This document shows positions 1 to 22,807 of a stretch of DNA of 64,000 bases, piece after piece. Position 1 is the stretch's first letter, and every line of letters starts with the position of its first letter. The stretch lies in NCBI RefSeq assembly GCF_024171785.1, contig NZ_JAMTCK010000014.1, positions 225,518 through 289,517 on the forward strand, read 5' to 3'. A program made the position numbers and the translations under genes. The notes under the pieces are model-generated. The model did not search any database. It had not been told where the DNA came from and saw only the letters and a list, made by a program, of their open reading frames with translations. The DNA comes from Goodfellowiella coeruleoviolacea (GTDB taxonomy: Bacteria > Actinomycetota > Actinomycetes > Mycobacteriales > Pseudonocardiaceae).

Positions 1-2
1 AC

Positions 3-13911
<13,909 letters not shown>

Positions 13912-13915
<4 letters not shown>

Positions 13916-14943
13916 CCGAGGCGCCCACCGGGCTGGACGCGCGGCAGCGGGTCAGCCAGCTGATCGAGGGCTACCGGCGCAGCGCCCTGGTGCACACCGC
14001 GGCGCAGCTCGGCATCGCCGCCCACCTGGCCACCGGCCGGCGCGGCGCCGCCGAGCTGGCCCGGCTCACCGACACCCACCAGGGCCCGCTCACCCAGGTG
14101 CTGCGCGCCCTGGTCGGGCTGGGCGTGCTGGACCAGGACGAGGACGACCGGTTCGGGCTCACCGAGGCCGGGGCCTTCCTCGACCCGGCGCACCCGCAGT
14201 CCCTGCACGGCCCGGCCATCTACTTCGGCGGGCTCAGCTACCAGGCCTACGCCGGGCTGACCGCCAGCCTGCGCGACGGCGGCATCGCCTTCGACCACGT
14301 CTTCGGCATGCCCTACTACGAGTACCTGGACCGCGACCCGGTGCTGGCCGAGCACTACCACCGGATGATCGCCCTGGGCCACGGCACGGGCGCGCTCATC
14401 GCCAGCCTGTTCGACTTCGGCGCGGCCAGGTCCGTTGTGGACGTCGGCGGCGGCAACGGCTCGCTGCTCGCCGAGATCCTCACCCACGCCCCGCACGCCA
14501 GCGGCGTGCTCGTCGAGCTGCCGCTCACCGAGCCGTCCGCGCTGGAGACGCTGGGCCGGGTGCCTGGCGGCGACCGCTGCCGGTTCGTGCCCGGCGACTT
14601 CCGCGAGCACGTGCCCGAGGGCGGCGACGTGTACCTGCTGTCCCGGGTGCTGGCCAACTGGCCGGACCCGGTGGCCGCCAGGATCCTGGCCAACTGCCGC
14701 GCCGCCCTGGGCGGGACCGGGACGCTGCTGGTGTTCGAGATGATGGCGCCGGACCGGGTCGAGGCGGGCATGTCCGTGGTCGAGGGCGACATGAACGCAC
14801 TGGCCCACCTGGGCGGCGCGGTGCGCACCCACACCCAGTTCCGCGACCTGCTGGCCGGTGCCGGGCTGCGGCTGGACCGGGTGCACCGGGTGCCAGGCAC
14901 CTTCTGGACCCTGCTGGAGTCCACGTCGGACGGTCAGCCGTGA
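13912..14943 (+). CDS. SAM-dependent O-methyltransferase
   Basis: The 343-residue protein has the two-part layout of family 2 small-molecule O-methyltransferases: an N-terminal winged-helix/dimerisation part (about 1-110) followed by a Rossmann domain with the glycine-rich SAM motif VVDVGGGNGS near residue 180 and an acidic GDF step after it. It starts with ATG overlapping the synthetase stop by 4 bases and overlaps the next P450 gene in the same way, so it is translated as part of the same operon. It probably methylates a hydroxyl on the peptide-polyketide or on one of its building blocks. The substrate cannot be read from sequence. Confidence 0.9.
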
Positions 14944-16235
14944 TCCCCCGCTACGCCGGTCCCCCGCTGCTCGGCCTGAACCTGCGGTTCCTGCGCGACC
15001 CGATCGGCATGTTCTGCCAGGCCCGCCGCGACCACGGCGACCTGGTGGAACTCGACCTCGGGGTGGCCGGCTCGCTCTACGCCGCCTTCCACCCCGACGG
15101 GGTGCGGCAGGTGCTGCTCAACGGCCGGCGCACGCACCGCCAGCTGCTGCGCGAACTGCTCGGCAAGGGCCTGTTCACCAGCCCGTCCGGCGAGGACTGG
15201 GTGCGCCGGCGCCGGCTGCTCACCCCGCTGTTCCGCGCCGAGCGGCTGGCCTCGATGACCCCGCTGCTGCTGCGGCCGCTGGACGAGGCGCTGGACCGGC
15301 GGTGGCGGCCCGGCGCCCGGATCGACCTCGCCGCCGAGCTGAAGAAGATCACCGTGGCGATGATGGTGGATGCCACCTTCGGCACCGCGCCGGACGTGGA
15401 CCGGGCCGCGGCCCGCGCCGCACTGGACTTCCTGCTCGGCTACGTCGACCACCAGCTGTTCACCCTGCTGACCATCCCCCGCTCCTGGCCGACCCCGGAC
15501 AACCGCCGCTACCGCGCCGACATCGCCGCGCTGCGCCGCGTCATCGGCGACGCGCTCACCGCGCGGCGGCGCCGGCCCAGCGGGCAGCCCACGTTCCTGG
15601 ACGGACTGCTGGACAACCAGGGCGACTTCACCGACGAGGAGCTGGTCGACGAGATCCTGTCGATCTTCGTGGCCGGCACCGAGACCACGGGCACCGCCCT
15701 GGTCTGGGCACTGCACCTGCTCAGCCTCAACCCGGAGCCGGCGCGGCGGCTGCGCGCCGAGGTGGCCGACGTGCTCGGCGCGGACGCGCCCACCGGGGAC
15801 CGGCTGCGGCTGCTGACCTGGCCGCGCGCCGCGCTCCGCGAGGCACTGCGGCTCTACCCGCCCGCGTGGGCGCTGCGCCGGGTGGTGGACGAGCCGCTGC
15901 AGATCGGCGAGCACACCGTGCCGGCCGGCGCCCGGCTGATCGTGTCCTCCTACGTGACGCACCGGCACGAGGGGGTGTGGGCCCGGCCCGAGCAGTTCGA
16001 CCCCGGGCGGTGGCTCGTCGACCAGCAGCGGCACCGGTTCGCCTACTTCCCGTTCGGCGCGGGCGCGCACCAGTGCGTCGGCAACACCTTCGCCCAGTTG
16101 GAGGGCGATCTCGTGCTGACCAGGGTGGCCCAGCGGTTCCGGCTGGACCCGCTGCCCGCCCGCCGCACCGGGACCAAACCGGCGATCGCGCTGACCCCGG
16201 TGCCCGCGCCCACCCCGCTGCTGCTGCCCGCCTGA
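14940..16235 (+). CDS. Cytochrome P450
   Basis: A 431-residue P450 with GTG start inside the GTGA overlap. It shows the I-helix oxygen-binding motif AGTETT, the K-helix ExxR (EALR) and the haem loop FGAGAHQCVG with Cys379 as thiolate ligand. The PERF-like region follows YVTHRHEGVW. It is soluble, with no membrane anchor. Its place directly behind the synthetase and methyltransferase points to oxidation of the NRPS/PKS product, or of a carrier-bound intermediate recruited by the atypical terminal condensation-like domain upstream (inference). No ferredoxin is adjacent; the one in this window lies near 45.4 kb. Confidence 0.93.
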   Translation: MIPRYAGPPLLGLNLRFLRDPIGMFCQARRDHGDLVELDLGVAGSLYAAFHPDGVRQVLLNGRRTHRQLLRELLGKGLFTSPSGEDWVRRRRLLTPLFRAERLASMTPLLLRPLDEALDRRWRPGARIDLAAELKKITVAMMVDATFGTAPDVDRAAARAALDFLLGYVDHQLFTLLTIPRSWPTPDNRRYRADIAALRRVIGDALTARRRRPSGQPTFLDGLLDNQGDFTDEELVDEILSIFVAGTETTGTALVWALHLLSLNPEPARRLRAEVADVLGADAPTGDRLRLLTWPRAALREALRLYPPAWALRRVVDEPLQIGEHTVPAGARLIVSSYVTHRHEGVWARPEQFDPGRWLVDQQRHRFAYFPFGAGAHQCVGNTFAQLEGDLVLTRVAQRFRLDPLPARRTGTKPAIALTPVPAPTPLLLPA

Positions 16236-16278
16236 GTTCCCAGCCCGAGCCGGCCCGACAAGGAACAGGTGTCCAACC

Positions 16279-16944
16279 ATGAGAGCCGACAGTTCCCCAC
16301 CGGACGCACCGCCCACACCCAAGACCCCGGTGTCCCTGGCCGACCTGCGCGCGGCCGGGGCCGTGCTGGACTGGCTGCGCGACTACATCTGCATGCCCCA
16401 CCCGGATCTGGGCCGCAGCGGCCCGGTGTGCCCGTTCGTGCCGCAGTCGCTGCGCACCGACCAGGTCCGCATCGTGCTGCACGACGAGATCGACGGCAGC
16501 GACCCGGACCGGATCGCCGGTCTGCTGCGCGACTACCTCGCCGAGTTCGTCGCCACCACACCCAGCAACGCGGTGGCCCGGCGGCAGCGCAGCCTGGTGA
16601 TCGTGCTGCCCGGCGTCGCCGCGCCCCACATGTCCACGTTGGACTCGGTGCACCGCGCGGTCAAGCCGGACATGGTGCGCGGCGGTGCCATGCTCGGGCA
16701 GTTCTACGAGGGCTGCCCGGAGACCGCCGTGCGCAACCCCGACTTCGCCGTGTCCACCGGCCCGGTGCCGTGCTTCGTGATCCGCCACATGGCCCCGCAC
16801 GACGTGCTGTTCCTGCACCAGCGCCCGGACTGGTTCGCCGAGTACCACCGCCGCTTCGCCGCCGACTACGCGGCCGGCAAGGTCACCGACCCCCTGATGG
16901 TCCAGCTGTTCCGGCGGGCCGAGGAAGAACTGGAGAACCGATGA
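16279..16944 (+). CDS. DUF6875-like conserved protein
   Basis: A 221-residue soluble protein with no signal peptide or membrane segment. The N-terminal HPDLGRSGPVCPF block resembles a conserved family of actinobacterial proteins that I recall as DUF6875; the assignment is from memory and moderate. Several conserved-looking histidines and cysteines (CPF, FYEGCPE, FVIRHMAPHD) could bind a ligand or metal. An AAGGAA ribosome site precedes the ATG. The stop overlaps the next start (ATGA), so it is coupled to the lipoprotein gene. Function is unknown; position suggests a tailoring or self-protection role in the NRPS/PKS operon. Confidence 0.75.
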   Translation: MRADSSPPDAPPTPKTPVSLADLRAAGAVLDWLRDYICMPHPDLGRSGPVCPFVPQSLRTDQVRIVLHDEIDGSDPDRIAGLLRDYLAEFVATTPSNAVARRQRSLVIVLPGVAAPHMSTLDSVHRAVKPDMVRGGAMLGQFYEGCPETAVRNPDFAVSTGPVPCFVIRHMAPHDVLFLHQRPDWFAEYHRRFAADYAAGKVTDPLMVQLFRRAEEELENR

Positions 16945-18107
16945 ACCCCACCCCGAGCCGGACCACCCTGCGCCGGGCCACCCGGCTGGCCGCCCTCGCC
17001 TGCGCCGCCGCGCTCACCGCCGCGGCCTGCTCACTGCCCGAGGAGGTGAGCATCGGCAAGGCCAGCACGCTCAAGATCGGCGGTGGCCCGGCCTCGCTGG
17101 CCACCGCCGACGTCAACGACGACGGGATCATGGACGTGGTCACCGGGGACTTCCTGTCCACCACCGTGTCGGTGATGCTGGGCGACGGCAAGGGCGGCTT
17201 CGCCGACCCGATCAAGTCCGAGGTCGGCCCGATGCCCTCGGACATCGGGGTCGGCGACTTCAACGGCGACGGCAAGGTCGACGCCGCGGTCACCAACTTC
17301 AACGACGGCATGATCTCGGTCGTCTACGGCGACGGCACCGGCGGCTTCGGCAACCGCGCCCGCTTCCCCGGCGGCGAGGACCCGGCCCGCATCCTGGCCG
17401 CCGACCTCAACGGCGACAACATCCTCGACCTGACCACGGTCAACTACAAGGGCAGCGACATCTCCGTGCTGTTCGGCGACGGCGACGGCGCGTTCGACGA
17501 CCCGGTGAAGACGCCGGTCGCGGCGACCCCGATCCGGATCCTGGCCGCCGACCTCAACGAGGACGACGTCGTCGACCTGCTGCTCGGCCACTTCGGCTCG
17601 GACGACGTGTCCATCCTCTACGGCACCGGCAAGGGCGCGTTCCGCGCGCCGGAACTGATCACCACGGCCGACGACGCGGCCGGCCTGCTGGTGACCGACC
17701 TCAACGACGACGACCACGTGGACCTGGCCGTGGCGAACTACGGTTCCAACGACGTGTCGGTCTACCTCGGCCGGGGCGGTGGCGAACTCGGGGAGCCGCG
17801 CCGCTACCCGGTCAACGGCGGCTCGCCCGCCGGCCTGGTGGCCGCCGACTTCAACGGTGACGGCTACCTGGACCTGGCCACGAACAACTCCGCGACCGAC
17901 GACCTGAGCGTGCTGCGCGGCGACGGCTCCGGCCGGTTCAGCGAGGGCGCGCTGGCCGAGGCCGGCGACGACCCGCGCGGCGGCATCGCCGCCATCGACG
18001 TGGACGGCGACGGCGCCCCGGACCTGGTCGCGGTGAACCACAACTCCAACGACATGTCGATCCTGCGCAACGAGACCGGCGGCAAGGCACGGCGGGCCAG
18101 CCGGTAG
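16941..18107 (+). CDS. FG-GAP/VCBS beta-propeller lipoprotein
   Basis: I chose the ATG at 16941, which gives 388 residues and a good signal peptide: a basic N-terminus (RRATR), an alanine-rich hydrophobic core and a lipobox ending TAAAC, so the mature protein should be lipid-anchored on the outer face of the membrane. Seven repeats follow, each with a calcium-loop pattern such as [30 protein letters not shown] and [10 protein letters not shown], as expected for a seven-bladed integrin-like propeller. Such domains bind ligands or partners and have no known catalysis. It is unusual inside a synthetase operon; it may sense, sequester or shield against the product (inference). Confidence 0.88.
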   Translation: MNPTPSRTTLRRATRLAALACAAALTAAACSLPEEVSIGKASTLKIGGGPASLATADVNDDGIMDVVTGDFLSTTVSVMLGDGKGGFADPIKSEVGPMPSDIGVGDFNGDGKVDAAVTNFNDGMISVVYGDGTGGFGNRARFPGGEDPARILAADLNGDNILDLTTVNYKGSDISVLFGDGDGAFDDPVKTPVAATPIRILAADLNEDDVVDLLLGHFGSDDVSILYGTGKGAFRAPELITTADDAAGLLVTDLNDDDHVDLAVANYGSNDVSVYLGRGGGELGEPRRYPVNGGSPAGLVAADFNGDGYLDLATNNSATDDLSVLRGDGSGRFSEGALAEAGDDPRGGIAAIDVDGDGAPDLVAVNHNSNDMSILRNETGGKARRASR

Positions 18108-18139
18108 GCAGCAAGCGGTACGGAAGGGATGGTGGTGGC

Positions 18140-18373
18140 ATGACCACCGAGCGTGGCGAGACGACCGCCGAGAACACCGGGGGACCACTGACCCGGGTGG
18201 TGGTCAACCACGAGGAGCAGTACTCGATCTGGCCGGCCGACCGGGAACCACCCGCTGGATGGACCCCGGTCGGGGTAACCGGGACGGAGGACGAGTGTCT
18301 GGACTGGATCGAGCGGACCTGGACCGACCTGCGCCCGCTGAGCCTGCGCCGGGCCATGGCGGGAAACGGTTGA
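18140..18373 (+). CDS. mbtH: MbtH-like protein
   Basis: A 77-residue protein with the MbtH family signature: [13 protein letters not shown], then PAGW, a CLDWI segment and WTDLRPLSL. MbtH proteins bind adenylation domains and are needed for folding or activity of many of them. It sits in the operon directly after the synthetase genes and would serve the A domains of the two large proteins here. Confidence 0.95.
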   Translation: MTTERGETTAENTGGPLTRVVVNHEEQYSIWPADREPPAGWTPVGVTGTEDECLDWIERTWTDLRPLSLRRAMAGNG

Positions 18374-18472
18374 CCACGTCGTGACCGGACCCGATCTCGC
18401 ACCCACCGCAGCCGGCCGGGTACGGTCGGTGACCCGGTCGCACTTCGCCCGGAGAAGACGGAAAGGCTGAGC

Positions 18473-19801
18473 ATGTCGACTGTTGACGCCGACGCGGGCG
18501 AGCGCGCTCCCAGCGCCTACCGTCTGCTGCGCACCGTCGGGCCGCTGCGCGCGCTGTTCGTGGCACGCGTGGTGTCCTACGGCGGTGACTCGCTCAGCAT
18601 GGTCGCCCTGATGCTGCACGTGGCCAACACCACCGGGCAGGGCCTGGCCGTGGCGCTGCTGCTGCTGGTGGGCGACTTCGTGCCGTCGCTGATCAGCCCG
18701 CTCACCGGGGCCATCAGCGACCGGTTCGACCTGCGCCGCGTGATGATCATCTGCGAGCTGGTGCAGGGCGTGCTGGTGCTGCTGATCGCGCTGGCGCTGC
18801 CCCCGCTGCCGCTGCTGCTCACCCTGGTGGCGCTGCGGGCGATCGCCTCGCAGGTCTTCCAGCCCGCGTCCCGCTCGGCCATCCCGGCGATGGTCTCCGG
18901 CCGCGACCTGGAGACGGCGAACTCGGCGGTGGGCTTCGGCTCCAACTGCGCCGAGGCGTTCGGCCCGCTGCTGGCCGCGGCGCTGCTGCCGTTCCTGGAG
19001 GTGCGCGGGGTGCTGCTGGTGGACGCGGCCTCGTTCCTGCTCTCGGCCCTGGTGCTGACCAGGACGCGGGCCATGCCGCCGACGCCGGACCCGGACGCCG
19101 ACCAGGGCAGCCTGCTCACCCAGGCCAAGGTGGGCCTCGGTTACATCCTGCGCACCCCGGCGATCCGGATCATCTCGCTGGGCTTCTGCGCGGTGGTGGC
19201 GTTCAACGGGGTCGACGACGTGGCCCTGGTGCTGCTGGCCAAGGAGAACCTGATGTCCGGGGACTCCTCGGTGGGTCTGCTGCTCGGCGCGGTGGGCATC
19301 GGCCTGCTGGTCGGGTACGCGCTGCTGACCCGCTACAGCACGGCGCTGGGCATGCCCGCGCTGCTGGTCGGCGGGTTCCTGGTGAGCAGCGCCGGCAACT
19401 TCCTGACCGGCCTGGCCTGGTCGGTGGCCGCGGCGTTCACCGTGCAGGCGGTGCGCGGCCTCGGCATCGCCGGCATGGACGTGGCCTCGTCCACCATGCT
19501 GCAGCGGATGGTGCCGACCAGCCTGCTCGGCCGGGTCTTCGGCAACCTCTACGGCAGCATCGGGGTGGCGGCGGCCATCTCCTACGTCGGCGGCGGCCTG
19601 CTGCTCGACGCCACGGACGCGCCGGCCACGCTGATGATCGCCGGTGGCGGCGGGATCCTGTTCACGCTGCTGGTGGCGGTCACCCTGCCCAGGGCGATCC
19701 GCCGGCACACCATGCCGCCGCCGCCCGCCGAGGAGGCGGCCGACACGCTGGCGGCCGGGCCGGACAGCCCCGGCGGGGCCAGCCCGTCCGGATCGGCCTG
19801 A
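18473..19801 (+). CDS. MFS exporter
   Basis: A 442-residue protein with about 12 hydrophobic segments and the cytoplasmic loop DRFDLRR between segments 2 and 3 that marks the major facilitator family; overall most like the macrolide/enterobactin-type exporters. GAAAGG lies 8 bases before the ATG. A 99-base gap separates it from mbtH and shows no clear terminator, so it may be read with the operon. It most likely exports the NRPS/PKS product and gives self-resistance. It converges on the kinase gene. Confidence 0.88.
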   Translation: MSTVDADAGERAPSAYRLLRTVGPLRALFVARVVSYGGDSLSMVALMLHVANTTGQGLAVALLLLVGDFVPSLISPLTGAISDRFDLRRVMIICELVQGVLVLLIALALPPLPLLLTLVALRAIASQVFQPASRSAIPAMVSGRDLETANSAVGFGSNCAEAFGPLLAAALLPFLEVRGVLLVDAASFLLSALVLTRTRAMPPTPDPDADQGSLLTQAKVGLGYILRTPAIRIISLGFCAVVAFNGVDDVALVLLAKENLMSGDSSVGLLLGAVGIGLLVGYALLTRYSTALGMPALLVGGFLVSSAGNFLTGLAWSVAAAFTVQAVRGLGIAGMDVASSTMLQRMVPTSLLGRVFGNLYGSIGVAAAISYVGGGLLLDATDAPATLMIAGGGGILFTLLVAVTLPRAIRRHTMPPPPAEEAADTLAAGPDSPGGASPSGSA

Positions 19802-19816
19802 GCCGGCGCCGCCCGG

Positions 19817-20632
19817 CTACCGGGGTGCGCCCGCCACCCAGCGGCGCACCGCGGTGGCCAGTTCCCCGCAGGTGGCGAAGCGCTCCTCCGGCCGGGCCGC
19901 CATGGCCCGGTCCAGGATGCGGGTGAGCGCCACCCGGTCCCCGGGCAGCGCGGCGCGCACGCGCTCGCGCAGCCCGGGTTCCTCGTCCAGCCGCCACGGC
20001 TCCACCCCGCTCAGGCAGGCCAGCAGCAGCGCGCCCAGCGAGTACACGTCGGCGCGGTGGTCGGTGGGCAGCCCGGCCAGCTGCTCGGGCGCGCCGTAGC
20101 CGGGTGAGCCGGCCGAGCGGTCCGGCCGGGCCACCGCCGCGGTGTCCGGGGTGCGCGCCGGCGTGGCGATGCCGAAGTCGCTGAGGAAGCAGTGCCCGGC
20201 CGGGCCCGCGGCCACCAGCACGTTGCGCGGCTTGACGTCGCGGTGCACCAGCCCCCAGGCGTGCACGTGGTCGAGCGCGGCCGCGACCTGGTCGACGATC
20301 TGGGCGGCCCTGGCCGGCGGGCACGGGCCGTTCTCGTCGAGCAGGCTCTGCAGGTCCGACCCGTGCACGTAGGGCATGACCACGTACAGCGACCCGCCCG
20401 CCTCGCCGGCGGAGAGCACCGGGGTGATGTGCGGGTGGTCCAGGCTCGCGGCCATCCGCGCCTCGCCGAGGAACCGGTTGCGCAGCCGCTCCTCGTGCGC
20501 CACCGAGGGCCGCAGCACCTTGACCGCCACCCGGCGGGCCAGCAGCAGGTCCTCGGCCAGGTACACCACGCTGATCCCGGACCCGCCGATCTCGCCCTGC
20601 ACGCGGAACCCGCGAATGTGCGGAATGCTCAC
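19817..20632 (-). CDS. Serine/threonine protein kinase, soluble
   Basis: The Hanks-type kinase core is complete: G-loop GEIGGSGISVV, VAVKVL lysine, HRDVKPRNVL catalytic loop, DFG, and YGAPEQL. I chose the GTG at 20632 (271 residues) because AAGGAG stands 6 bases upstream; a longer frame to 20692 has no ribosome site. The protein is just the kinase domain, with no membrane segment or sensor domain, unlike most actinobacterial PknB-type kinases. It is divergent from the flavoprotein operon, whose last protein ends in an FHA-like domain, a classical phosphothreonine reader, so the two may form one signalling unit. Confidence 0.92.
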   Translation of the reverse strand: MSIPHIRGFRVQGEIGGSGISVVYLAEDLLLARRVAVKVLRPSVAHEERLRNRFLGEARMAASLDHPHITPVLSAGEAGGSLYVVMPYVHGSDLQSLLDENGPCPPARAAQIVDQVAAALDHVHAWGLVHRDVKPRNVLVAAGPAGHCFLSDFGIATPARTPDTAAVARPDRSAGSPGYGAPEQLAGLPTDHRADVYSLGALLLACLSGVEPWRLDEEPGLRERVRAALPGDRVALTRILDRAMAARPEERFATCGELATAVRRWVAGAPR

Positions 20633-20762
20633 GCGGGCTCCTTTCCGGACGGTGTCGATCCCCCGACTCCCTACCCTACATAGGAAAACCACCGGGTGTA
20701 CCGAATCCGGGCCACGTGCTTAGCTCGAATCCGAGCGAGACGACAAGCACCACCCGATCCGG

Positions 20763-22379
20763 GTGCCGATCAATCACTTCGCCAAGGGTGTGAAAACCGT
20801 GCCCACAACAGACAGTTCACGTGTGCTCGCGCCACCGGCGCCGCCAGGGTGGGACGAGCGCGCCCCCGAGTTGCCCGACTTCCTGCTGACGAGTCCGGTG
20901 TGGACGGACGAGCTGGTCCACGAGTCCGGAATCCCCGTGGTGGACGTGCCTTTCCTGACCGTCGGCGGCGGCATGGGCTCGTTCGCGATGATCGACTGCC
21001 TGCGGATCGCGGGTGTGCCGACCAACCAGATGAAGGTGCTGACCAACCTGCGCCACCCGTGGGAGAACTACGCGTACCTGACCGGGGTCTCGCAACTCCC
21101 GCCGCATTACCGAATTCGCTCCGACGCCTCGTCGATGCCGGACAACATCTGGGGATTCCCGAGCTACGCGGTCCGCCGCGCATTCCGCTCCCGCAGCCCG
21201 CGCGGATTCATCGCACCGCTGTGGAACGTGCTGACCGAGAACGTGTTCACCGACTACTGGACGCCGCTGGCCGGTGAGGTGTTCGACGGGATGCGCCGCG
21301 AGGCCGACCGCGTCGGCTACTGGGACTGCGTGGCGCACGGCCAGGCCAGGATGGTGCGCCGGCGCGCGGGCGGCGGCTACTTCACCGTGTTCACCACGCA
21401 GGGCGCGCACAAGCAGCGGGTGGTCTACCGCAGCGGGTACGTGCACCTGGCGGTGGGCTACCCGAGCATCCGGTTCCTGCCGGACATGCAGGACTACCGG
21501 GCCAGGCACGGCAGCGGCCACCGGTTCGTCAACGCCTACGAGCCGCACGAGCAGGTCTACACCGACCTGGTGGCCCGGCCGGGCACGGTGGTGGTGCGCG
21601 GCGGCGGCATCGCCGCGTCCGCGATCATCCACCGGCTGCTCAACGACCGGGAGCAGCACGGCGCGGCAACCCGGATCGTCCACCTGCTGCGCACCTATGT
21701 GGACGGTCCGCACGGGCCGTCCCGGTTCATGCGCCGCCGGGGCCGGCTGGGCTGGGCGCACCAGGGGTTCAACTGGCCCAAGGCCGCGTGGGGCGGTCAG
21801 CTCAAGGTGCGGCTGGAGAAGCTGGAGGGCGAGGACCGGCGGCAGCTGTGGGAGCTGATGGCCGGCTCCACCACGCCCTACCGGCGGGGTTGGCAGCGCC
21901 AGCTGGCCCAGGCCCGGCGCGACGGCGTCTACACCGCGGTCGGCGGGGTGATCGACCGGGTGGACCGCGCCGAGGACGACCGGCTGGCCATCGTCTACCG
22001 GGACAACGCCACCGGCACACCGCGCACGCTGGCCGCGGACTTCGTGGTCGACGCCACCGGGCTGATCGGCGATCTGCGCTCGCACCGGCTGCTGCACGAC
22101 CTGGTGGAGGTGTCCGGGGCCGCGCGCAACCTGTGGGGCCGGCTGGACGTGAGCCCCGGCTTCGAGGTGCGCTCGCTGCGCAACGGCGCCGGCCGGCTGT
22201 TCGCCGCGGGCGCGGTCACCGAGGGCGCCTACTACGCGCCGGCCGACTCGCTGCTCGGCCTGCAGTACGCGGCGCTGCGGGTGACCGACCAGCTGGCGGA
22301 GTTGGGTTTCTGTCACCGGATCGGCTCCGGCCGGTCGATCGCGCAGTGGTGCAGGCGCATGCGGGGGGTGGCACCGTGA
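20763..22379 (+). CDS. FAD/NAD(P)-dependent oxidoreductase, unassigned substrate
   Basis: A protein of up to 538 residues with an N-terminal dinucleotide fold (FLTVGGGMGSF), a second one in the middle (VVVRGGGIAASAI near residue 280) and a VVDATG motif, the arrangement of flavin monooxygenases and related reductases. I do not recognise the subfamily. The start is unsure: GTG at 20763, 20790 or 20799 are all possible and none has a strong ribosome site. It overlaps the next gene by 4 bases. Being coupled to two membrane proteins, it may pass electrons to or modify a membrane component. A link to the NRPS product is possible but unproven. Confidence 0.72.
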   Translation: MPINHFAKGVKTVPTTDSSRVLAPPAPPGWDERAPELPDFLLTSPVWTDELVHESGIPVVDVPFLTVGGGMGSFAMIDCLRIAGVPTNQMKVLTNLRHPWENYAYLTGVSQLPPHYRIRSDASSMPDNIWGFPSYAVRRAFRSRSPRGFIAPLWNVLTENVFTDYWTPLAGEVFDGMRREADRVGYWDCVAHGQARMVRRRAGGGYFTVFTTQGAHKQRVVYRSGYVHLAVGYPSIRFLPDMQDYRARHGSGHRFVNAYEPHEQVYTDLVARPGTVVVRGGGIAASAIIHRLLNDREQHGAATRIVHLLRTYVDGPHGPSRFMRRRGRLGWAHQGFNWPKAAWGGQLKVRLEKLEGEDRRQLWELMAGSTTPYRRGWQRQLAQARRDGVYTAVGGVIDRVDRAEDDRLAIVYRDNATGTPRTLAADFVVDATGLIGDLRSHRLLHDLVEVSGAARNLWGRLDVSPGFEVRSLRNGAGRLFAAGAVTEGAYYAPADSLLGLQYAALRVTDQLAELGFCHRIGSGRSIAQWCRRMRGVAP

Positions 22380-22807
22380 CCCCGACCCTGCTGGGCCGCT
22401 GGCAGTCGCGGCTGTTCGTGCTCGCCACCGCGGGTCTGCTGTGGACACTGCTGGTCACCCCGCTGCTGCCGGTGGGCTTCGCCACGGTCAGCGAGACCTA
22501 CGCGAGCACGTTCGCCGCGATCGGGCTGACCGCTGGCGTGGGCGTGCTGCTGTGGGAGCCGGTCTACCAGTTCCTGCAACAGTTCCGCTGGGAGAAGGAC
22601 TGGCCGGCGATGTTCACCCTGCTGGAGGGGATTCCCGAGGGTGCGCTGGTCTTCTTCCTGCTGCGCGACGTCCTCGGCTTCGACGTGCGGCTCGTCCCGT
22701 TCCTCATCCATTTCGGCACCACCTGGCTGGTGGTGTTCCTGTGCCTGCACGGGCCGCTGCGCGTGGTGTCGGTCCGCTGGCGATTCCGCGGTGGGAGACT
22801 GCTGTGA
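22376..22807 (+). CDS. Small integral membrane protein
   Basis: A 143-residue protein with a GTG start in a GTGA overlap. It has about four hydrophobic segments (near residues 12-34, 44-66, 80-100 and 108-128). The segment from LLPVGF through WEPVYQF and DWP to PEGAL is plainly homologous to the membrane part of the next protein: LPVGF, TF-A-GL, W-PV-QF, DWP, LL, PE-AL occur in the same order. No enzyme motif is visible. It overlaps the next gene by 4 bases. Possibly it pairs with its neighbour as a heteromeric membrane complex. Confidence 0.78.
   Translation: MTPTLLGRWQSRLFVLATAGLLWTLLVTPLLPVGFATVSETYASTFAAIGLTAGVGVLLWEPVYQFLQQFRWEKDWPAMFTLLEGIPEGALVFFLLRDVLGFDVRLVPFLIHFGTTWLVVFLCLHGPLRVVSVRWRFRGGRLL

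Noticed and set aside
16269-16940. Extended N-terminus for the lipoprotein frame
   Set aside because: The upstream part overlaps the DUF6875-like gene in another frame; the ATG at 16941 gives a proper lipoprotein signal peptide.
17864-19708. Minus-strand open frame across the lipoprotein, mbtH and MFS genes
   Set aside because: It spans several well-supported plus-strand genes and has no domain pattern.
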